From assembly GCA_022360615.1 (NCBI GenBank), contig JAKSCL010000014.1:1-44421 (forward strand): a stretch of DNA of 44,421 nucleotides. The letters are read 5' to 3'. The notes under the pieces were generated by a model that worked only from the letters and a program-made list of their open reading frames with translations, ran no database searches and was not told the origin of the DNA. The translations under genes were made by a program, and so were the position numbers. Shown in pieces: positions 33,435-42,691 of the stretch (position 1 is the stretch's first letter; every line of letters starts with the position of its first letter). The stretch comes from Hyphomicrobiales bacterium. Lineage in GTDB: Bacteria; Pseudomonadota; Alphaproteobacteria; Rhizobiales; JAKSCL01.

Positions 33435-35461
33435 GCCGCGAGCCCGACACCTTGCGCGCGTTTCTCGGCATTGGGAAGGGGTGTCATCCGCACCGTATCC
33501 GACAGCATGTGGTCGAGAAGAGCTGCGGCCTCCTGCGGATCGCGCAGGGCCTCCCGGGTCATCACGGCGATACCGCAGGCGGCTTCCGCTTCCAGTGTCG
33601 CAAGCGGTGAGCAACTGACCGTGCCGGTCACCGCGGCAGGTTCGATGCCCATGCCCCGAAGGGCCGCGCAGCCGCCCGCAACCGCCAGCGCATCTGGCCC
33701 TGCGAACACGACACCCGCAAAGCCTTCACGGATGTGCGGCGTTTTCAGAAGTTCCGCCGTTTCGTTTTGGAACACACCATCGGCCAGTTCCATGACAGCG
33801 ACATCGCAATCAGCGTCCTTGGCATGGGCGAGGAGTGTGTCGAAACCCGACGCAATCCGTTGCAAAGGCTGGCGGTAGGTGGAAACCATGCCCGCATCCG
33901 TGAAGTCGGCGACAAAGGCTGCGCCTGCATCAATGAAAGCATTGTAGTCGCCAAAGGCGCCCGTTCCGGTGCCTTTGATGGCGGCAACACGGCGTCCGGC
34001 GCGTGTGAGACCATGCGTGAGGCTCGCGACGGCCGTTGTCTTTCCGGAGTTCATGGAGGCTCCAACGACGCCGATGACCGTCAGCGCTGAGGGGCGGGTC
34101 AGCGGCTGAAGGGCATAGGCACCCAGATTGAGGACGGTTCCCGTTTGGCCGGCAAGACGCCCGAGCGGAACAATACGGGTCGGAGGCAACATACGCCCAT
34201 GGCTATGGCGCATGCGGCCAATGACGCCGCCTCCGGCCAGCATGTCCGCGCCTTCCGGATCGAGTTCGGCAATACCCTCGAATTGATCGGGCGCGTAGCG
34301 GTCGCCGCAAGCGAGCACGACAAGATCGCCCACATAGAGTTCCGAATTCCGGCCAGTGGTGAGCTGCACGCGTTTGTGCGATCCGATTTGTATCACTTCG
34401 CCGATGATGAGATCGCCGGACGCCGCGCTCTGAAGGTCGGCGTCGATCAGCACAGCCTGATGTTTTGGGACGCGGCGGGTCGAGAATGCCCATTTGGCCC
34501 GCGCCAACATCTCCGGTTTCAGCGGTTCGGTCGTTGTCATTTGAAATCTCCTGACGGTCTTCCCGCACGAAACTGCCGGCGGGCGCTTTGATGGAAAGCA
34601 AGGTGTCGGGGTGAGGGCGGTTCCTGCACCGGTGGATGCGCCAAAGATCAGGCGGTCCAGTCCGCCTTGTTCGACGCAGGCCGCGAAATCGTGTCCGCAG
34701 CCGGGTAAAATCTCATGGGAGATATCGGCTGAAAGGCCGCGTTTACGGGCGGCGCACCGCAGAGCCTCGGCCCAGCGCGATGCCCGGGCCGCCCTGTCGC
34801 GGCCCTGTTGCCGTTCGATGTCCGGTCCGCTTCGCGTGTTGCGGTCTGGCCTGTTATCGAACGCTCCGACACACACTGTGATCGGGAGCTGGAGAAATGC
34901 GTCAAGCCGTTCGGCAAACCTCGATCCCCAATCCCGTGTCTGCCCTGGCCTTGACGCGAGGCCATAGGGGAAAAGCGTATCGTCTGGGAAAGTATACCAG
35001 CCGGCGGCCACGACGGTGAGACGGTTGATCGTTTCGGGATGAAGCATGGCGAACCGGTGTGCGAACTGCCCGCCGCCAGAAAAGCCCGCCAAGTCGAAAG
35101 TGGCGGTGAGCCACACACCTTCGTCCTTCAGAGCCCGCATAAGACGGAGAAGCGCTTGATCCGCCCGTCCCTCGCGCACAACCTGTTGGTAGTAGGGCCA
35201 GCTGGTCTGGTCGAAATGCGGGGCGATCACGGGCCGTCCCAATTCCGCTGCCCGCGATGAGAGAAGCGCCGCCTGCTCCTCTGCGTCACGGCGGATCCCA
35301 TGGGTGGCCACAAGAGGCGGCCTTTCAGCGGCAATCATGGCCGGCATGGCAAGCCAGCACGCAAGCGGCACGCGTGCGTCGGCTGGGCGGCGCAGAACGG
35401 TGACGTTCTGCGCCTCGCCGGCTTCACTGGGAAGGGCTGATAAGGTCATGATCAGAGACAC
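33431..35461 (-). CDS. Fusion: alpha/beta hydrolase plus P-loop (DUF1611/MobB-like) protein
   Basis: 676 aa in one open frame. Residues 1-300 are an alpha/beta hydrolase: nucleophile elbow LAGFSGGGQFAHRFAMLHP, acid region VCVGAFDNRPD and catalytic His GCGHDFAACV. Residues about 308-676 start MTTTEPLKPEMLARAKWAF, with a beta-rich domain (GRNSELYVGDLVVLACGDRYAPDQFEG) and a P-loop domain (GVVGASMNSGKTTAVASLTHGL; VAAIKGTGTGAFGDYNAFIDAG; VAVMELADGVFQNE). The second part resembles DUF1611/MobB-type P-loop proteins; its reaction is unknown to me, possibly a ligase or kinase. An internal AGGAG and ATG at 34540 could start this half separately. Alternative N-terminal start is ATG 35449. The gene lies 3 bp after the dioxygenase gene and overlaps the exporter start. 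Confidence 0.75.
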   Translation of the reverse strand: MSLIMTLSALPSEAGEAQNVTVLRRPADARVPLACWLAMPAMIAAERPPLVATHGIRRDAEEQAALLSSRAAELGRPVIAPHFDQTSWPYYQQVVREGRADQALLRLMRALKDEGVWLTATFDLAGFSGGGQFAHRFAMLHPETINRLTVVAAGWYTFPDDTLFPYGLASRPGQTRDWGSRFAERLDAFLQLPITVCVGAFDNRPDRNTRSGPDIERQQGRDRAARASRWAEALRCAARKRGLSADISHEILPGCGHDFAACVEQGGLDRLIFGASTGAGTALTPTPCFPSKRPPAVSCGKTVRRFQMTTTEPLKPEMLARAKWAFSTRRVPKHQAVLIDADLQSAASGDLIIGEVIQIGSHKRVQLTTGRNSELYVGDLVVLACGDRYAPDQFEGIAELDPEGADMLAGGGVIGRMRHSHGRMLPPTRIVPLGRLAGQTGTVLNLGAYALQPLTRPSALTVIGVVGASMNSGKTTAVASLTHGLTRAGRRVAAIKGTGTGAFGDYNAFIDAGAAFVADFTDAGMVSTYRQPLQRIASGFDTLLAHAKDADCDVAVMELADGVFQNETAELLKTPHIREGFAGVVFAGPDALAVAGGCAALRGMGIEPAAVTGTVSCSPLATLEAEAACGIAVMTREALRDPQEAAALLDHMLSDTVRMTPLPNAEKRAQGVGLAA
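34538..34552 (-). promoter_or_regulatory. Internal ribosome-binding site and ATG inside the hydrolase-P-loop fusion
   Basis: On the minus strand AGGAG is followed seven bases later by ATG (34540), the best ribosome site in this operon, exactly where the P-loop half begins (MTTTEPLK). There is no stop codon between the hydrolase and this ATG in the same frame. The arrangement suggests the halves were separate genes whose stop was lost, or that the P-loop half is made both alone and fused. Confidence 0.6.
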
Positions 35462-35464
35462 CCG

Positions 35465-36040
35465 TTAGGCGGCTTTGCCGAAGACTTCCTCGGCACGCGC
35501 ACGCGGCAGCATGTCGAAGATCATATGGATACGGTCCTGATCGCCATCGTTGTACGCTTCATGCATCTGATCGTTGTCGAACCACCAAAGCTCGCCTTCT
35601 TTCATCCGCACTTCTTCGTCGGCCGCCTTCATCCACGAGCCGGCTGTTGAGTGCAGGACGAAATGATAACGGTTGCGCACGCGGTAATATTCCCCGCGGT
35701 CGATATGCGGATAAACGCGTTTGCCTGCCGGAAGGCAGACGATCTTGCCGCGTCCGAGGATGCTGTCCTGTTCTTCGGCAAATGCTTCAAGAAACGAGCA
35801 AGCGAGCGGATAAAGTTTCGACGTCGTGGTCCAACGGCTTTCGTGGACGTCACGGCGCTGGCGGCCGCCGATTGCGGATTTGCGCAACCCCCGAAGCGGA
35901 ATGGCGAGGGCTTCACGCTGCACTTCGATCTTGTTCTGACGACCGGTCGCCATATCCCAAGCACCGTCAATCGATGCGATTTCGTCCAGATAGGGCTTCG
36001 GATCGATGTCCGATTTCATGCACTGAAAATATTTCATCAC
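35465..36040 (-). CDS. Aspartyl/asparaginyl beta-hydroxylase-like 2-oxoglutarate/Fe(II) dioxygenase
   Basis: 191 aa from GTG 36040, or 190 aa from ATG 36037. The AspH-type core is clear: LPAGKRVYPHIDRGEYYRVRNRYHFVLHS with the HxD iron ligands and family Arg/His residues, then EGELWWFDNDQMHEAYNDGDQDRIHMIFDM with the distal His and the Arg that binds 2-oxoglutarate. Such enzymes hydroxylate Asp, Asn or His side chains, free or in peptides. Being first in an operon with a hydrolase-P-loop fusion and an ABC exporter suggests a tailoring step on a small molecule or peptide. The ATG overlaps the stop of a 13-codon upstream reading frame. Confidence 0.85.
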   Translation of the reverse strand: MMKYFQCMKSDIDPKPYLDEIASIDGAWDMATGRQNKIEVQREALAIPLRGLRKSAIGGRQRRDVHESRWTTTSKLYPLACSFLEAFAEEQDSILGRGKIVCLPAGKRVYPHIDRGEYYRVRNRYHFVLHSTAGSWMKAADEEVRMKEGELWWFDNDQMHEAYNDGDQDRIHMIFDMLPRARAEEVFGKAA

Positions 36041-36078
36041 AGGCTCCCATGTACGCCCGAGGGCTGTTGCGTTGTCAT
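36037..36078 (-). CDS. Candidate 13-residue leader ORF overlapping the dioxygenase start
   Basis: ATG 36078 opens MTTQQPSGVHGSL and its TGA shares a base with the ATG of the dioxygenase (TGATG), the usual geometry of translational coupling. The ribosome site before ATG 36078 is poor. The peptide has no Asp or Asn, so it is not an obvious hydroxylase substrate; a coupling or leader role is more likely than a product. Could be chance. Confidence 0.3.
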   Translation of the reverse strand: MTTQQPSGVHGSL

Positions 36079-36327
36079 GCGCCGCAGCGGTGAGCGCCGG
36101 ACAAACCGGCTGCTGTCCGCGGCGGCGTTTTACGCGGTGGGAGATAGCGAGGATCTGAACTTAAACAACTAAGATATTGATATTTAATAGGTTTTTAAGT
36201 TTTCTGTCATTTTATGTTTAGACAGGCTTCATACGTATTTCACCTAATATTCATGTTCGAAATTGGCTGATTGACGCCAAACGGCTGGGAAGCGCATTTA
36301 ATCCTGGAGGCGCTTCCGAGCCCCATA
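36079..36327. promoter_or_regulatory. AT-rich promoter region of the dioxygenase operon, with coxG 3' hairpin
   Basis: About 250 bp separate coxG from the dioxygenase operon on the same strand. The middle (36165-36250) is strikingly AT-rich for this genome, with GATATTGATATT direct repeats, and is the likely promoter. GGAAGCGC (36288-36295) and GCGCTTCC (36310-36317) form an 8-bp inverted repeat 11 bp after the coxG stop, a probable 3' end of the cox transcript although no U-tract follows. A short frame MTENLKTY is present on the minus strand but has no support. Confidence 0.45.
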
Positions 36328-36783
36328 TCAAGCGCTCGCCGCTTCTTCCGTCATCACCTTCTCGAAATTCTGAAAGAAGGTTTTCGAGAGCTTGCGCGCA
36401 GTGCTCATGACAAGGCGGCTGCCGAGCTGTGCGAGCTTGCCGCCGATTTCCGCCTTGGCCGTGTAGCGCAGCACCGTGTTGTCGCCTTCTTCCTCCAGTT
36501 GCACATCGGCGCCGCCTTTCGCAAAGCCGGCGACCCCGCCATTGCCTTCGCCGGTGAGCTTGAAGGCGTCCGGTGCCTCGCTCGGATCGAGGGTGACTTT
36601 ACCGGCGAAACGCGCTTTGACCGGCCCGATCTTCAGAACCACCTTCGCCTCCAAGTCTGTGTCGTTGTTTTTGACGAGCTCCTCGCAGCCTGGGATGCAC
36701 TGCTTCAGGATGTCTGCATCGTTGAGGGCGGCATAGACCTTGTCGCGCGGGGCGGGGATCGAAATTTCGTCGTGAAGTTCCAT
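36328..36783 (-). CDS. coxG: Carbon monoxide dehydrogenase accessory protein CoxG (SRPBCC fold)
   Basis: 151 aa. Opens MELHDEISIPAPRDKVYAALNDADILKQCIPGCEEL, the CoxG start, followed by the alternating strands VVLKIGPVKARFAGKVTLD and a C-terminal helix. SRPBCC proteins hold hydrophobic ligands; CoxG has been proposed to attach CO dehydrogenase to the membrane and, in mycobacteria, to bind menaquinone for electron delivery. Shorter than versions with a C-terminal membrane tail. Last gene of the cox operon, 27 bp after coxF. Confidence 0.9.
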   Translation of the reverse strand: MELHDEISIPAPRDKVYAALNDADILKQCIPGCEELVKNNDTDLEAKVVLKIGPVKARFAGKVTLDPSEAPDAFKLTGEGNGGVAGFAKGGADVQLEEEGDNTVLRYTAKAEIGGKLAQLGSRLVMSTARKLSKTFFQNFEKVMTEEAASA

Positions 36784-36810
36784 CGGTGTTTCCTTGGGCT
36801 GGTTACGTTG

Positions 36811-37644
36811 TCATGATGCCATCTCAGCGACAACGTCTTGCGTTTGCCGTCTGAGTTGCGTGATCTCAGCAAGGATCGAAAGAGCGATCTCCTGCGGCGT
36901 AATGGCGCCGATATCGAGCCCCGCCGGTGCTTTCACCCCGTGCAGGGCTTCCGCCGGAAGCCCCTCGGCGCTGAGGCGCTCGCGCAGCTTTGCCATCTTC
37001 TTCCGGCTGCCGACAAATGCAATCTGGCGGGCATTGATTGGAAGTGCCGCGCGCAGTGCCGCTATGTCGCCGGCGCCTTGCGTGGCGATGACGATATAGC
37101 GTTCACGTGGATCGCAGGCATCGAGTTCGAAGCCTGTGGAATGCCGGTCCACATCGCCAAATATCGCGGCTGTGGTCTTGGGCGCGCAGGCGGTGACACG
37201 GTAGCCGAATTGCTTTCCCAATCCGGCGAGCGCGATCGCGACCGCACTTGCTCCAAAGATGGCCAGTTCAGGCTTCGGCAGCATCGGCTCGACAAAGATG
37301 TCCATGGTGCCCTGGCTCGGGCACATATTGCGGGCGAAGCGCACACCTCCGGCCTCATCGCCCGCGGTTACGCCTTGTTCCTGCAGGAGGTTTTCCGGCT
37401 GGATTGAAACCAATCGCGGCCTTCCATCGGCAATTGCCTCGCGGGCGGCTTTCAGTACCGCCGCGCGGGCGCAGCCTCCGCCGATCCAGCCTTCCGAGAT
37501 CGTGCCGTCGGGCCGGATTACCGCCTTGGCGCCAGCCTTCGCGGCGGTGACGGCGATAGTTCGCACGACGGTCGCGAGTGCGAACGCCTCCCCTGTCGCT
37601 TTCAGATCGGAGACGACATCGAGAATATCCGGAGCGGGCGTCAT
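36811..37644 (-). CDS. coxF: XdhC/CoxF-family Mo-enzyme maturation protein
   Basis: 277 aa. N-terminal XdhC_CoxI domain (FALATVVRTIAVTAAKAGAKAVIRPDGTISEGWIGGGCARAAV) and C-terminal Rossmann domain (LAIFGASAVAIALAGLGKQFGYRVTACAPKT; YIVIATQGAGDIAALRAAL; GLDIGAITPQEIALSILAEITQLRR). XdhC proteins bind molybdenum cofactor, secure its sulfuration and insert it into the apo-enzyme; CoxF plays this part in making the Mo-Cu centre. The GGGC motif carries the conserved Cys. Lies 12 bp after coxE. Confidence 0.9.
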   Translation of the reverse strand: MTPAPDILDVVSDLKATGEAFALATVVRTIAVTAAKAGAKAVIRPDGTISEGWIGGGCARAAVLKAAREAIADGRPRLVSIQPENLLQEQGVTAGDEAGGVRFARNMCPSQGTMDIFVEPMLPKPELAIFGASAVAIALAGLGKQFGYRVTACAPKTTAAIFGDVDRHSTGFELDACDPRERYIVIATQGAGDIAALRAALPINARQIAFVGSRKKMAKLRERLSAEGLPAEALHGVKAPAGLDIGAITPQEIALSILAEITQLRRQTQDVVAEMAS

Positions 37645-37656
37645 CGGCAGTCTCCG

Positions 37657-38847
37657 TCAAACCCGTGCAAGATAGGGTTCGAGCGCTGCAAGGTTTTCAA
37701 GGGTGTTGGCGGGCGCAAAAAGGTCAAGGTGGGGGAGCGCAGCCGCCATGCCCTTGGCCACGGGCTCATAATCCTTCCAGCCCTTCAGCGGATTGAGCCA
37801 GACAATGCGGCAGCCGCGTTTTTTCAGCCGCTCCAATGCGGAATCGATCACCTCTGGCGGGTCGGTGTCGTAACCATCGGAGAGGATGATCACCACGCTG
37901 CGGCCATTGACCATTTGCGCCGCATATTGAGTGTTGAAGTGCGCAAGGTTGGTGCCGATCTTCGTGCCGCCGCCAAACCCTTCAGCCATAAGGGACAGGC
38001 GGTTGACCGCGTGAAGCGTGTCATGGTCGCGCAGGGCATCACTGATCCGCACGAGCCGTGTGTGAAAGAGATAGGCATCGGTGCGCTGGTCGGTGTTCAC
38101 AAGACCTTTCAGGAACGCCAGAAACACCCGCGCATAAACGGTCATGGAACCGGACACATCAAGCAGGGCGACAAGATGCACCGGCCTGTCCGGGCGGCGG
38201 CGCTTAACCAGATGGATTGGCTCGCCGCCCGCACCCACGCTCTTCCGGGCGATACGTCTTAAATCCAGCTGCGCGCCCCGTCTTGCCGCTTTGCGTCGGC
38301 GCGACCGCCGGTCTCTTATGCTTTTGGCGAGACGCTCCGCCACCTGTTCGGCGCGTCTGAGGTCGTCTGGCGTCATCAACGTGCGCAAATCGACCTTTTC
38401 GATGTTGCTGACACGTGATGCAACGAGTTTGCCGAAGCCCGAATGGGCGGCCTCATGATCGCTGTCATCGGCGTCCGGCTGACCGAAGCCTCCGGTTCCG
38501 TCATGGCCTGATCTTTCATCGGCACCGGGCGCGAAGGCGGATTTGCTGGATGGGTTGTCGCGCGTGTGCGTAAGAGCGAGGCCGGGCCGCTCGCGGCCGG
38601 CGTTCCGCCAATAGGCATCGAACAAATCGTCGAAACGGGCGAAGCGGTCGGCGTCGTTGGCGCAAATGGACTTGAGTGCCAAACGCGTTTCGTAAGTCTC
38701 GCAAAGATCTATGGTTGTGAGCGCCCGAAGGGCTGCTTCCGTTTCCGGCAAGCCGACGGCCATCCCATTTGCCCTTAAATGCGCCATGAAGCCCGCAATA
38801 CGTTCGGCGGTCCCGTTCGCGCGGGTGGAGAAGCGTGTTACCGGCAT
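37657..38847 (-). CDS. coxE: CoxE, von Willebrand factor A-domain protein
   Basis: 396 aa. The C-terminal half holds a VWA domain with metal site LLDVSGSMTVY (DxSxS) and ILSDGYDTDPPEVIDSALERL. The N-terminal half is helical (FMAHLRANGMAVGLPETEAALRAL), and a Ser/Gly/Asp-rich linker (near 95-135) joins them, with basic RDRRSRRRKAARRG before the VWA domain. CoxE works with the MoxR-type ATPase CoxD to introduce sulfur and copper into the active site. ATG overlaps the coxD stop (TGATG). Confidence 0.92.
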   Translation of the reverse strand: MPVTRFSTRANGTAERIAGFMAHLRANGMAVGLPETEAALRALTTIDLCETYETRLALKSICANDADRFARFDDLFDAYWRNAGRERPGLALTHTRDNPSSKSAFAPGADERSGHDGTGGFGQPDADDSDHEAAHSGFGKLVASRVSNIEKVDLRTLMTPDDLRRAEQVAERLAKSIRDRRSRRRKAARRGAQLDLRRIARKSVGAGGEPIHLVKRRRPDRPVHLVALLDVSGSMTVYARVFLAFLKGLVNTDQRTDAYLFHTRLVRISDALRDHDTLHAVNRLSLMAEGFGGGTKIGTNLAHFNTQYAAQMVNGRSVVIILSDGYDTDPPEVIDSALERLKKRGCRIVWLNPLKGWKDYEPVAKGMAAALPHLDLFAPANTLENLAALEPYLARV

Positions 38848-39731
38848 CAGGCAGCCTTTCCGGCAAGGCGCTGCGCCACTTCTGTTGGTATGGCCGCTTG
38901 ATCGCTTTGCGTCTTCAAAAGGCAGACGAGAGAAGCCTGCAGCACAACCGGGTCATCGGCAAGATCGTTCACCCCGAGACCGGCGATGGCCGCGGCCCAG
39001 TCGAGCGTTTCGGCGACGCCCGGTTTCTTTTCCAGGTCCTCTTTGCGCAATGCTTGAACGAAACCAACGATCTGCTCCGCCAGACGTGAGTCAAGACCTG
39101 GGTGGCGCTTGGCGAGGATGGCAAGCTCCGTTCGTTTATCGGGGTATTCGACGAAGGAATAGATGCAGCGCCGCCTGAGCGCGTCTGAGAGGTCGCGTGC
39201 ACCGTTGGCCGTCAAAACCACATGCGGTCTGATTGTTGCGGTGACAGTGCCGAGTTCGGGGATGGAGATCTGAAAGTCGGAGAGCACTTCCAGGAGATAG
39301 GCTTCGAATTCCTCATCCGCGCGGTCGATCTCATCGATCAGGAGCACAGGCGGCTTGTCCTGCTGAATGGCCTCAAGAAGCGGGCGGCGGAGCAGGAATT
39401 TTTCGGAAAAGATGTGGTCCTCGATTTCGGTCGCCGGCACATGCTCATTCGCCGCAGCCCTGATCGAGAGAAGCTGGCGCTGATAGTTCCACTCATAGAT
39501 GGCTGCCGCGGCGTCGAGCCCCTCATAGCATTGCAGCCGGATGAGCTTCGTGCCTTTCAACTCGGCCAGCGTTTTCGCGATTTGCGTTTTGCCGACGCCG
39601 GCCGCACCTTCAAGCAGGAGAGGACGGCCAAGCGCCAGCGACAGATGCAGCGCCATCGCCAGTTCGTCCGAGGCGACGTAGCCGGTCTGAGCCAGATCGG
39701 ATTTCAGTTGGGTCCAGGTCATCGGGTTCAT
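38847..39731 (-). CDS. coxD: CoxD, MoxR-family AAA+ ATPase
   Basis: 294 aa from ATG 39731 (MNPMTWTQLKSDL); the track start at 39758 has no support. Walker A LLLEGAAGVGKTQIAKTLAE, Walker B VLLIDEIDRADEEFEAYLLEVLSDFQ, sensor VVLTANGARDLSDALRRRCIYSF. In Oligotropha CoxD is the ATPase needed for post-translational building of the [CuSMoO2] cluster in apo-CO dehydrogenase. Follows coxL after 36 bp and is translationally coupled to coxE. Confidence 0.93.
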   Translation of the reverse strand: MNPMTWTQLKSDLAQTGYVASDELAMALHLSLALGRPLLLEGAAGVGKTQIAKTLAELKGTKLIRLQCYEGLDAAAAIYEWNYQRQLLSIRAAANEHVPATEIEDHIFSEKFLLRRPLLEAIQQDKPPVLLIDEIDRADEEFEAYLLEVLSDFQISIPELGTVTATIRPHVVLTANGARDLSDALRRRCIYSFVEYPDKRTELAILAKRHPGLDSRLAEQIVGFVQALRKEDLEKKPGVAETLDWAAAIAGLGVNDLADDPVVLQASLVCLLKTQSDQAAIPTEVAQRLAGKAA

Positions 39732-39767
39732 GTCGGTGCGGAGCCGCGCCCCGCACACTTGTGTCGC

Positions 39768-42188
39768 TTAATCGTGCAAGCCGAGCTGATTGGCGGTCTT
39801 CCATATCCGCCAATGGTCATGCGGCATGTGCGTATGCGTGAGGCCGAAGGCTCGGAACGCGTCGTTCACCGCATTGGAAAAGCACGGCACGCCGCCGACA
39901 TTCGGGCTTTCGCCCACCCCCTTTGCCCCAATCGGGTGATGCGGGCTCGGCGTTTCAGTGAAGTCGGTGATGTAATTCGGCGTCTCCCATGCCGTCGGCA
40001 GGAAGAAATCCATCAAGGTGCCGGTCTTCACATTGCCGATCTCGTCATAGGCGATTTCCTGGCCCATGGCGATGGCGAGCGCTTCCGTCAGCCCGCCATG
40101 CACCTGACCTTCGATGATGAGGGGGTTGATTCGCGTGCCGCAATCATCGAGGGCATAGAATTGGCGGATATCGGCGGTGCCCGTGTCGACATCGATATCG
40201 AGGACGCAGATATAGGCGCCGAAGGGGTAGGTCATATTCGGCGGGTCGTAATAGCTGACCGCCTCGAGGCCGGGTTCTACGCCGGGGATCGCCTGGTTGT
40301 AGGCCGCGTAGGCAATCTCCTTCATCGTCTTGAAACGTTCGGGCGCGCCCTTAACGGCAAAACGGTCAACGTCCCACTCGACATCGTCATCGTGGACTTC
40401 GAGCAGATAGGCGGCGATCATCTGGGCTTTGGCGCGGATTTTCCGCCCCGCCATGGCGGTCGCGGCGCCGGCGACCGGCGTCGAGCGCGAGCCATACGTC
40501 CCGAGACCGTAGGGCGCGGTATCGGTATCACCTTCCTCGACGGTGATGTCGTCGGCCGGAATACCGGTCTCGGTTGCGAGGATCTGCGCGAATGTCGTCG
40601 CATGGCCCTGGCCCTGGCTGATCGTGCCGAGGCGGGCAATCGCCGATCCGGTCGGGTGGATGCGGATTTCGCAACTGTCGAACATGCCCATCCCGAGGAT
40701 GTCGCAGTTCTTTACCGGACCCGCGCCCACAATCTCTGTGAAATGGGTGAGGCCGATGCCCATCAGCTTGCGCGTCTCGCCGCGCTTGAAAGCCTCGAGT
40801 TGCTCGGCTTGTTTCTTGCGCAACCCTTCATAGTCGACGGCTTTCAGCGCCTTCTCCCAGGCGGTGTGGTAATCGCCTGAATCGTACTCCCAGCCTAGCG
40901 CGGACCGATAGGGGAACTGCTCCTTTTTGATGAAGTTCTTCGCCCGCAATTCGGCGGAGTCCATGCCAAGCTTGATGGCGAGCACCTCGATCATCCGCTC
41001 GATGAAGTAGGCGGCCTCCGTGACCCGGAACGAGCAGCGATAGGCGACACCGCCCGGCGCCTTGTTGGTGTAGATGCCGTCGACGGCGAGATAGGCCGTC
41101 TGGATGTCGTAGGAGCCCGTGCAGATGTTCATGAAACCGGCCGGGAACTTGGTCGGGTCCGCGCAGGCGTCGAATGCCCCGTGATCGGCGGTCGTGTGGC
41201 ACCAGAGGCCTGTGATCTTGCCATCCTTCGTTGCCGCGATCCGGCCCGTCATCCAGTAGTCGCGGGCGAAGGCCGTGGACATCAGGTTCTCCATTCTGTC
41301 TTCGACCCACTTCACCGGCTTGCCGGTGACGATCGAGGCAACGATGGAGCAGACATAGCCCGGATAAACGCCGACCTTGTTACCGAAGCCGCCGCCGATA
41401 TCGGGCGAGATAACCCTGATATTATGCTCGGCGATGCCTGAGAGCAGCGAGGCGACCGTGCGGACCACATGCGGCGCTTGGAAAGTGCCCCAGAGCGTTA
41501 GCTTGCCATTCACCTTGTCCATCGAGGCGACGCAGCCGCAAGTCTCAAGCGGGCAGGGGTGGGTACGATGGTAATAGACCATCTCCTCGGCCACCACATC
41601 GGCTTCGGCAAGAACCGCTTCGGTTGCGTCCTTGTCGCCCTGTTCCCAGGTGAAGATGTGGTTGGGATGGCGGCGGGGACCGTGCGCGCCTTCCTTGGCG
41701 TCGGCGATATCCTCGCGCAGAACCGGCGCATCCGGCAGTTCGGCCTTCATCGGGTCGACGAGAACCGGCAGTTCTTCGTACTCAACTTCGACAAGGTCGA
41801 CGCCATCGGCGGCGGCATAGCGGTCGGTCGCGACCACGAAGGCCACTTCCTGCCCCTGGAACAGTACCTTGCCATCCGCGAGCACCATCTGCTTGTCGCC
41901 TGCAAGCGTCGGCATCCAATGCAGATTGAGCGGTTCGAGGTCTTTGGCTGTGAGGACAGCCAACACGCCGGGGTGGGCGAGCGCGGCCTCAGGGTTGATC
42001 GATTTCACCCGCGCATGCGCATAGGGCGAGCGGACGAAATCGCCGAAAAGCATGCCAGGCAGGTTCACATCGTCGATGTAATTGCCCTTGCCTTGGGTGA
42101 AACGGACATCTTCGACGCGCCGGCGCGATGTTCCAAGCCCCTTGAGCGCGGCCGCGCGCTCGGCTTTCGGTGGGGTCATCTCATTCAT
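39768..42188 (-). CDS. coxL: Carbon monoxide dehydrogenase large subunit, form I
   Basis: 806 aa from ATG 42188, which has a GGAGG site and overlaps the coxS stop (ATGA); the track start at 42377 lies in antisense of coxS. The active-site loop reads VAYRCSFR, with Cys at about residue 385: AYxCSFR is diagnostic of form I, the true CO-oxidising enzyme, where the Cys binds copper next to molybdenum. Form II enzymes have AYRGAGR. Other cofactor segments are [25 protein letters not shown] and the catalytic Glu in [13 protein letters not shown]. It binds molybdopterin cytosine dinucleotide and oxidises CO to CO2, passing electrons to CoxS and CoxM. Confidence 0.97.
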   Translation of the reverse strand: MNEMTPPKAERAAALKGLGTSRRRVEDVRFTQGKGNYIDDVNLPGMLFGDFVRSPYAHARVKSINPEAALAHPGVLAVLTAKDLEPLNLHWMPTLAGDKQMVLADGKVLFQGQEVAFVVATDRYAAADGVDLVEVEYEELPVLVDPMKAELPDAPVLREDIADAKEGAHGPRRHPNHIFTWEQGDKDATEAVLAEADVVAEEMVYYHRTHPCPLETCGCVASMDKVNGKLTLWGTFQAPHVVRTVASLLSGIAEHNIRVISPDIGGGFGNKVGVYPGYVCSIVASIVTGKPVKWVEDRMENLMSTAFARDYWMTGRIAATKDGKITGLWCHTTADHGAFDACADPTKFPAGFMNICTGSYDIQTAYLAVDGIYTNKAPGGVAYRCSFRVTEAAYFIERMIEVLAIKLGMDSAELRAKNFIKKEQFPYRSALGWEYDSGDYHTAWEKALKAVDYEGLRKKQAEQLEAFKRGETRKLMGIGLTHFTEIVGAGPVKNCDILGMGMFDSCEIRIHPTGSAIARLGTISQGQGHATTFAQILATETGIPADDITVEEGDTDTAPYGLGTYGSRSTPVAGAATAMAGRKIRAKAQMIAAYLLEVHDDDVEWDVDRFAVKGAPERFKTMKEIAYAAYNQAIPGVEPGLEAVSYYDPPNMTYPFGAYICVLDIDVDTGTADIRQFYALDDCGTRINPLIIEGQVHGGLTEALAIAMGQEIAYDEIGNVKTGTLMDFFLPTAWETPNYITDFTETPSPHHPIGAKGVGESPNVGGVPCFSNAVNDAFRAFGLTHTHMPHDHWRIWKTANQLGLHD

Positions 42189-42676
42189 TGGGCCGCCTCC
42201 TTCGCTGCGTTCATTTCGGCCGCGGCTGCCATGATCGCCTTGACGATGTTCTGATATCCGGTGCAACGGCACAGATTGCCCGCCATTCCGAAACGCACTT
42301 CCTCCTCGGTCGGATCCGGGTTCTCCTGTAACAAGCGGTAGGCGCGGGTAATCATACCGGGCGTACAATAGCCGCATTGCAGGCCATGATGCTCACGAAA
42401 CATCGCCTGAAGGACATGCAGATTGTCAGGCGTTCCGATCCCCTCAATCGTGGTGATGTCGGCGCTCTCGGCCTGAACCGCGAAAACGGTGCAGGCTTTG
42501 ACGGACTTGCCGTCCATATCGATGGTGCAAGCACCGCAGTGCGATGTCTCGCAGCCAATATGCGGACCCTTCATACCGAACTGCTCGCGCAGAACGTGGA
42601 TCAGAAGCTCGCGCGGTTCGGCGAGCGTTTCCATTTCCTGACCGTTGACGGTCATCTTCACGTGGACTTTTCCCAT
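42185..42676 (-). CDS. coxS: Carbon monoxide dehydrogenase small iron-sulfur subunit
   Basis: 163 aa with two [2Fe-2S] clusters: plant-ferredoxin type [22 protein letters not shown] in the first half and the helical-domain cluster CGYCTPGM ... CRCTGY in the second. It carries electrons from the Mo-Cu site to FAD in CoxM. ATG 42676 has a good ribosome site (GGGAGGAG). Between coxM (15 bp) and coxL (4-bp overlap). Confidence 0.96.
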   Translation of the reverse strand: MGKVHVKMTVNGQEMETLAEPRELLIHVLREQFGMKGPHIGCETSHCGACTIDMDGKSVKACTVFAVQAESADITTIEGIGTPDNLHVLQAMFREHHGLQCGYCTPGMITRAYRLLQENPDPTEEEVRFGMAGNLCRCTGYQNIVKAIMAAAAEMNAAKEAAQ

Positions 42677-42691
42677 GATCTCCTCCCGGCT

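Noticed and set aside
33434-33614. N-terminal extension of the CydC-like exporter
   Set aside because: These 60 residues are a shifted frame of the upstream fusion gene's end; the ATGA overlap at 33434 is the natural start.
39222-40880. 552-aa plus-strand ORF
   Set aside because: Antisense of coxD and coxL; no recognisable domain and the sense genes are certain.
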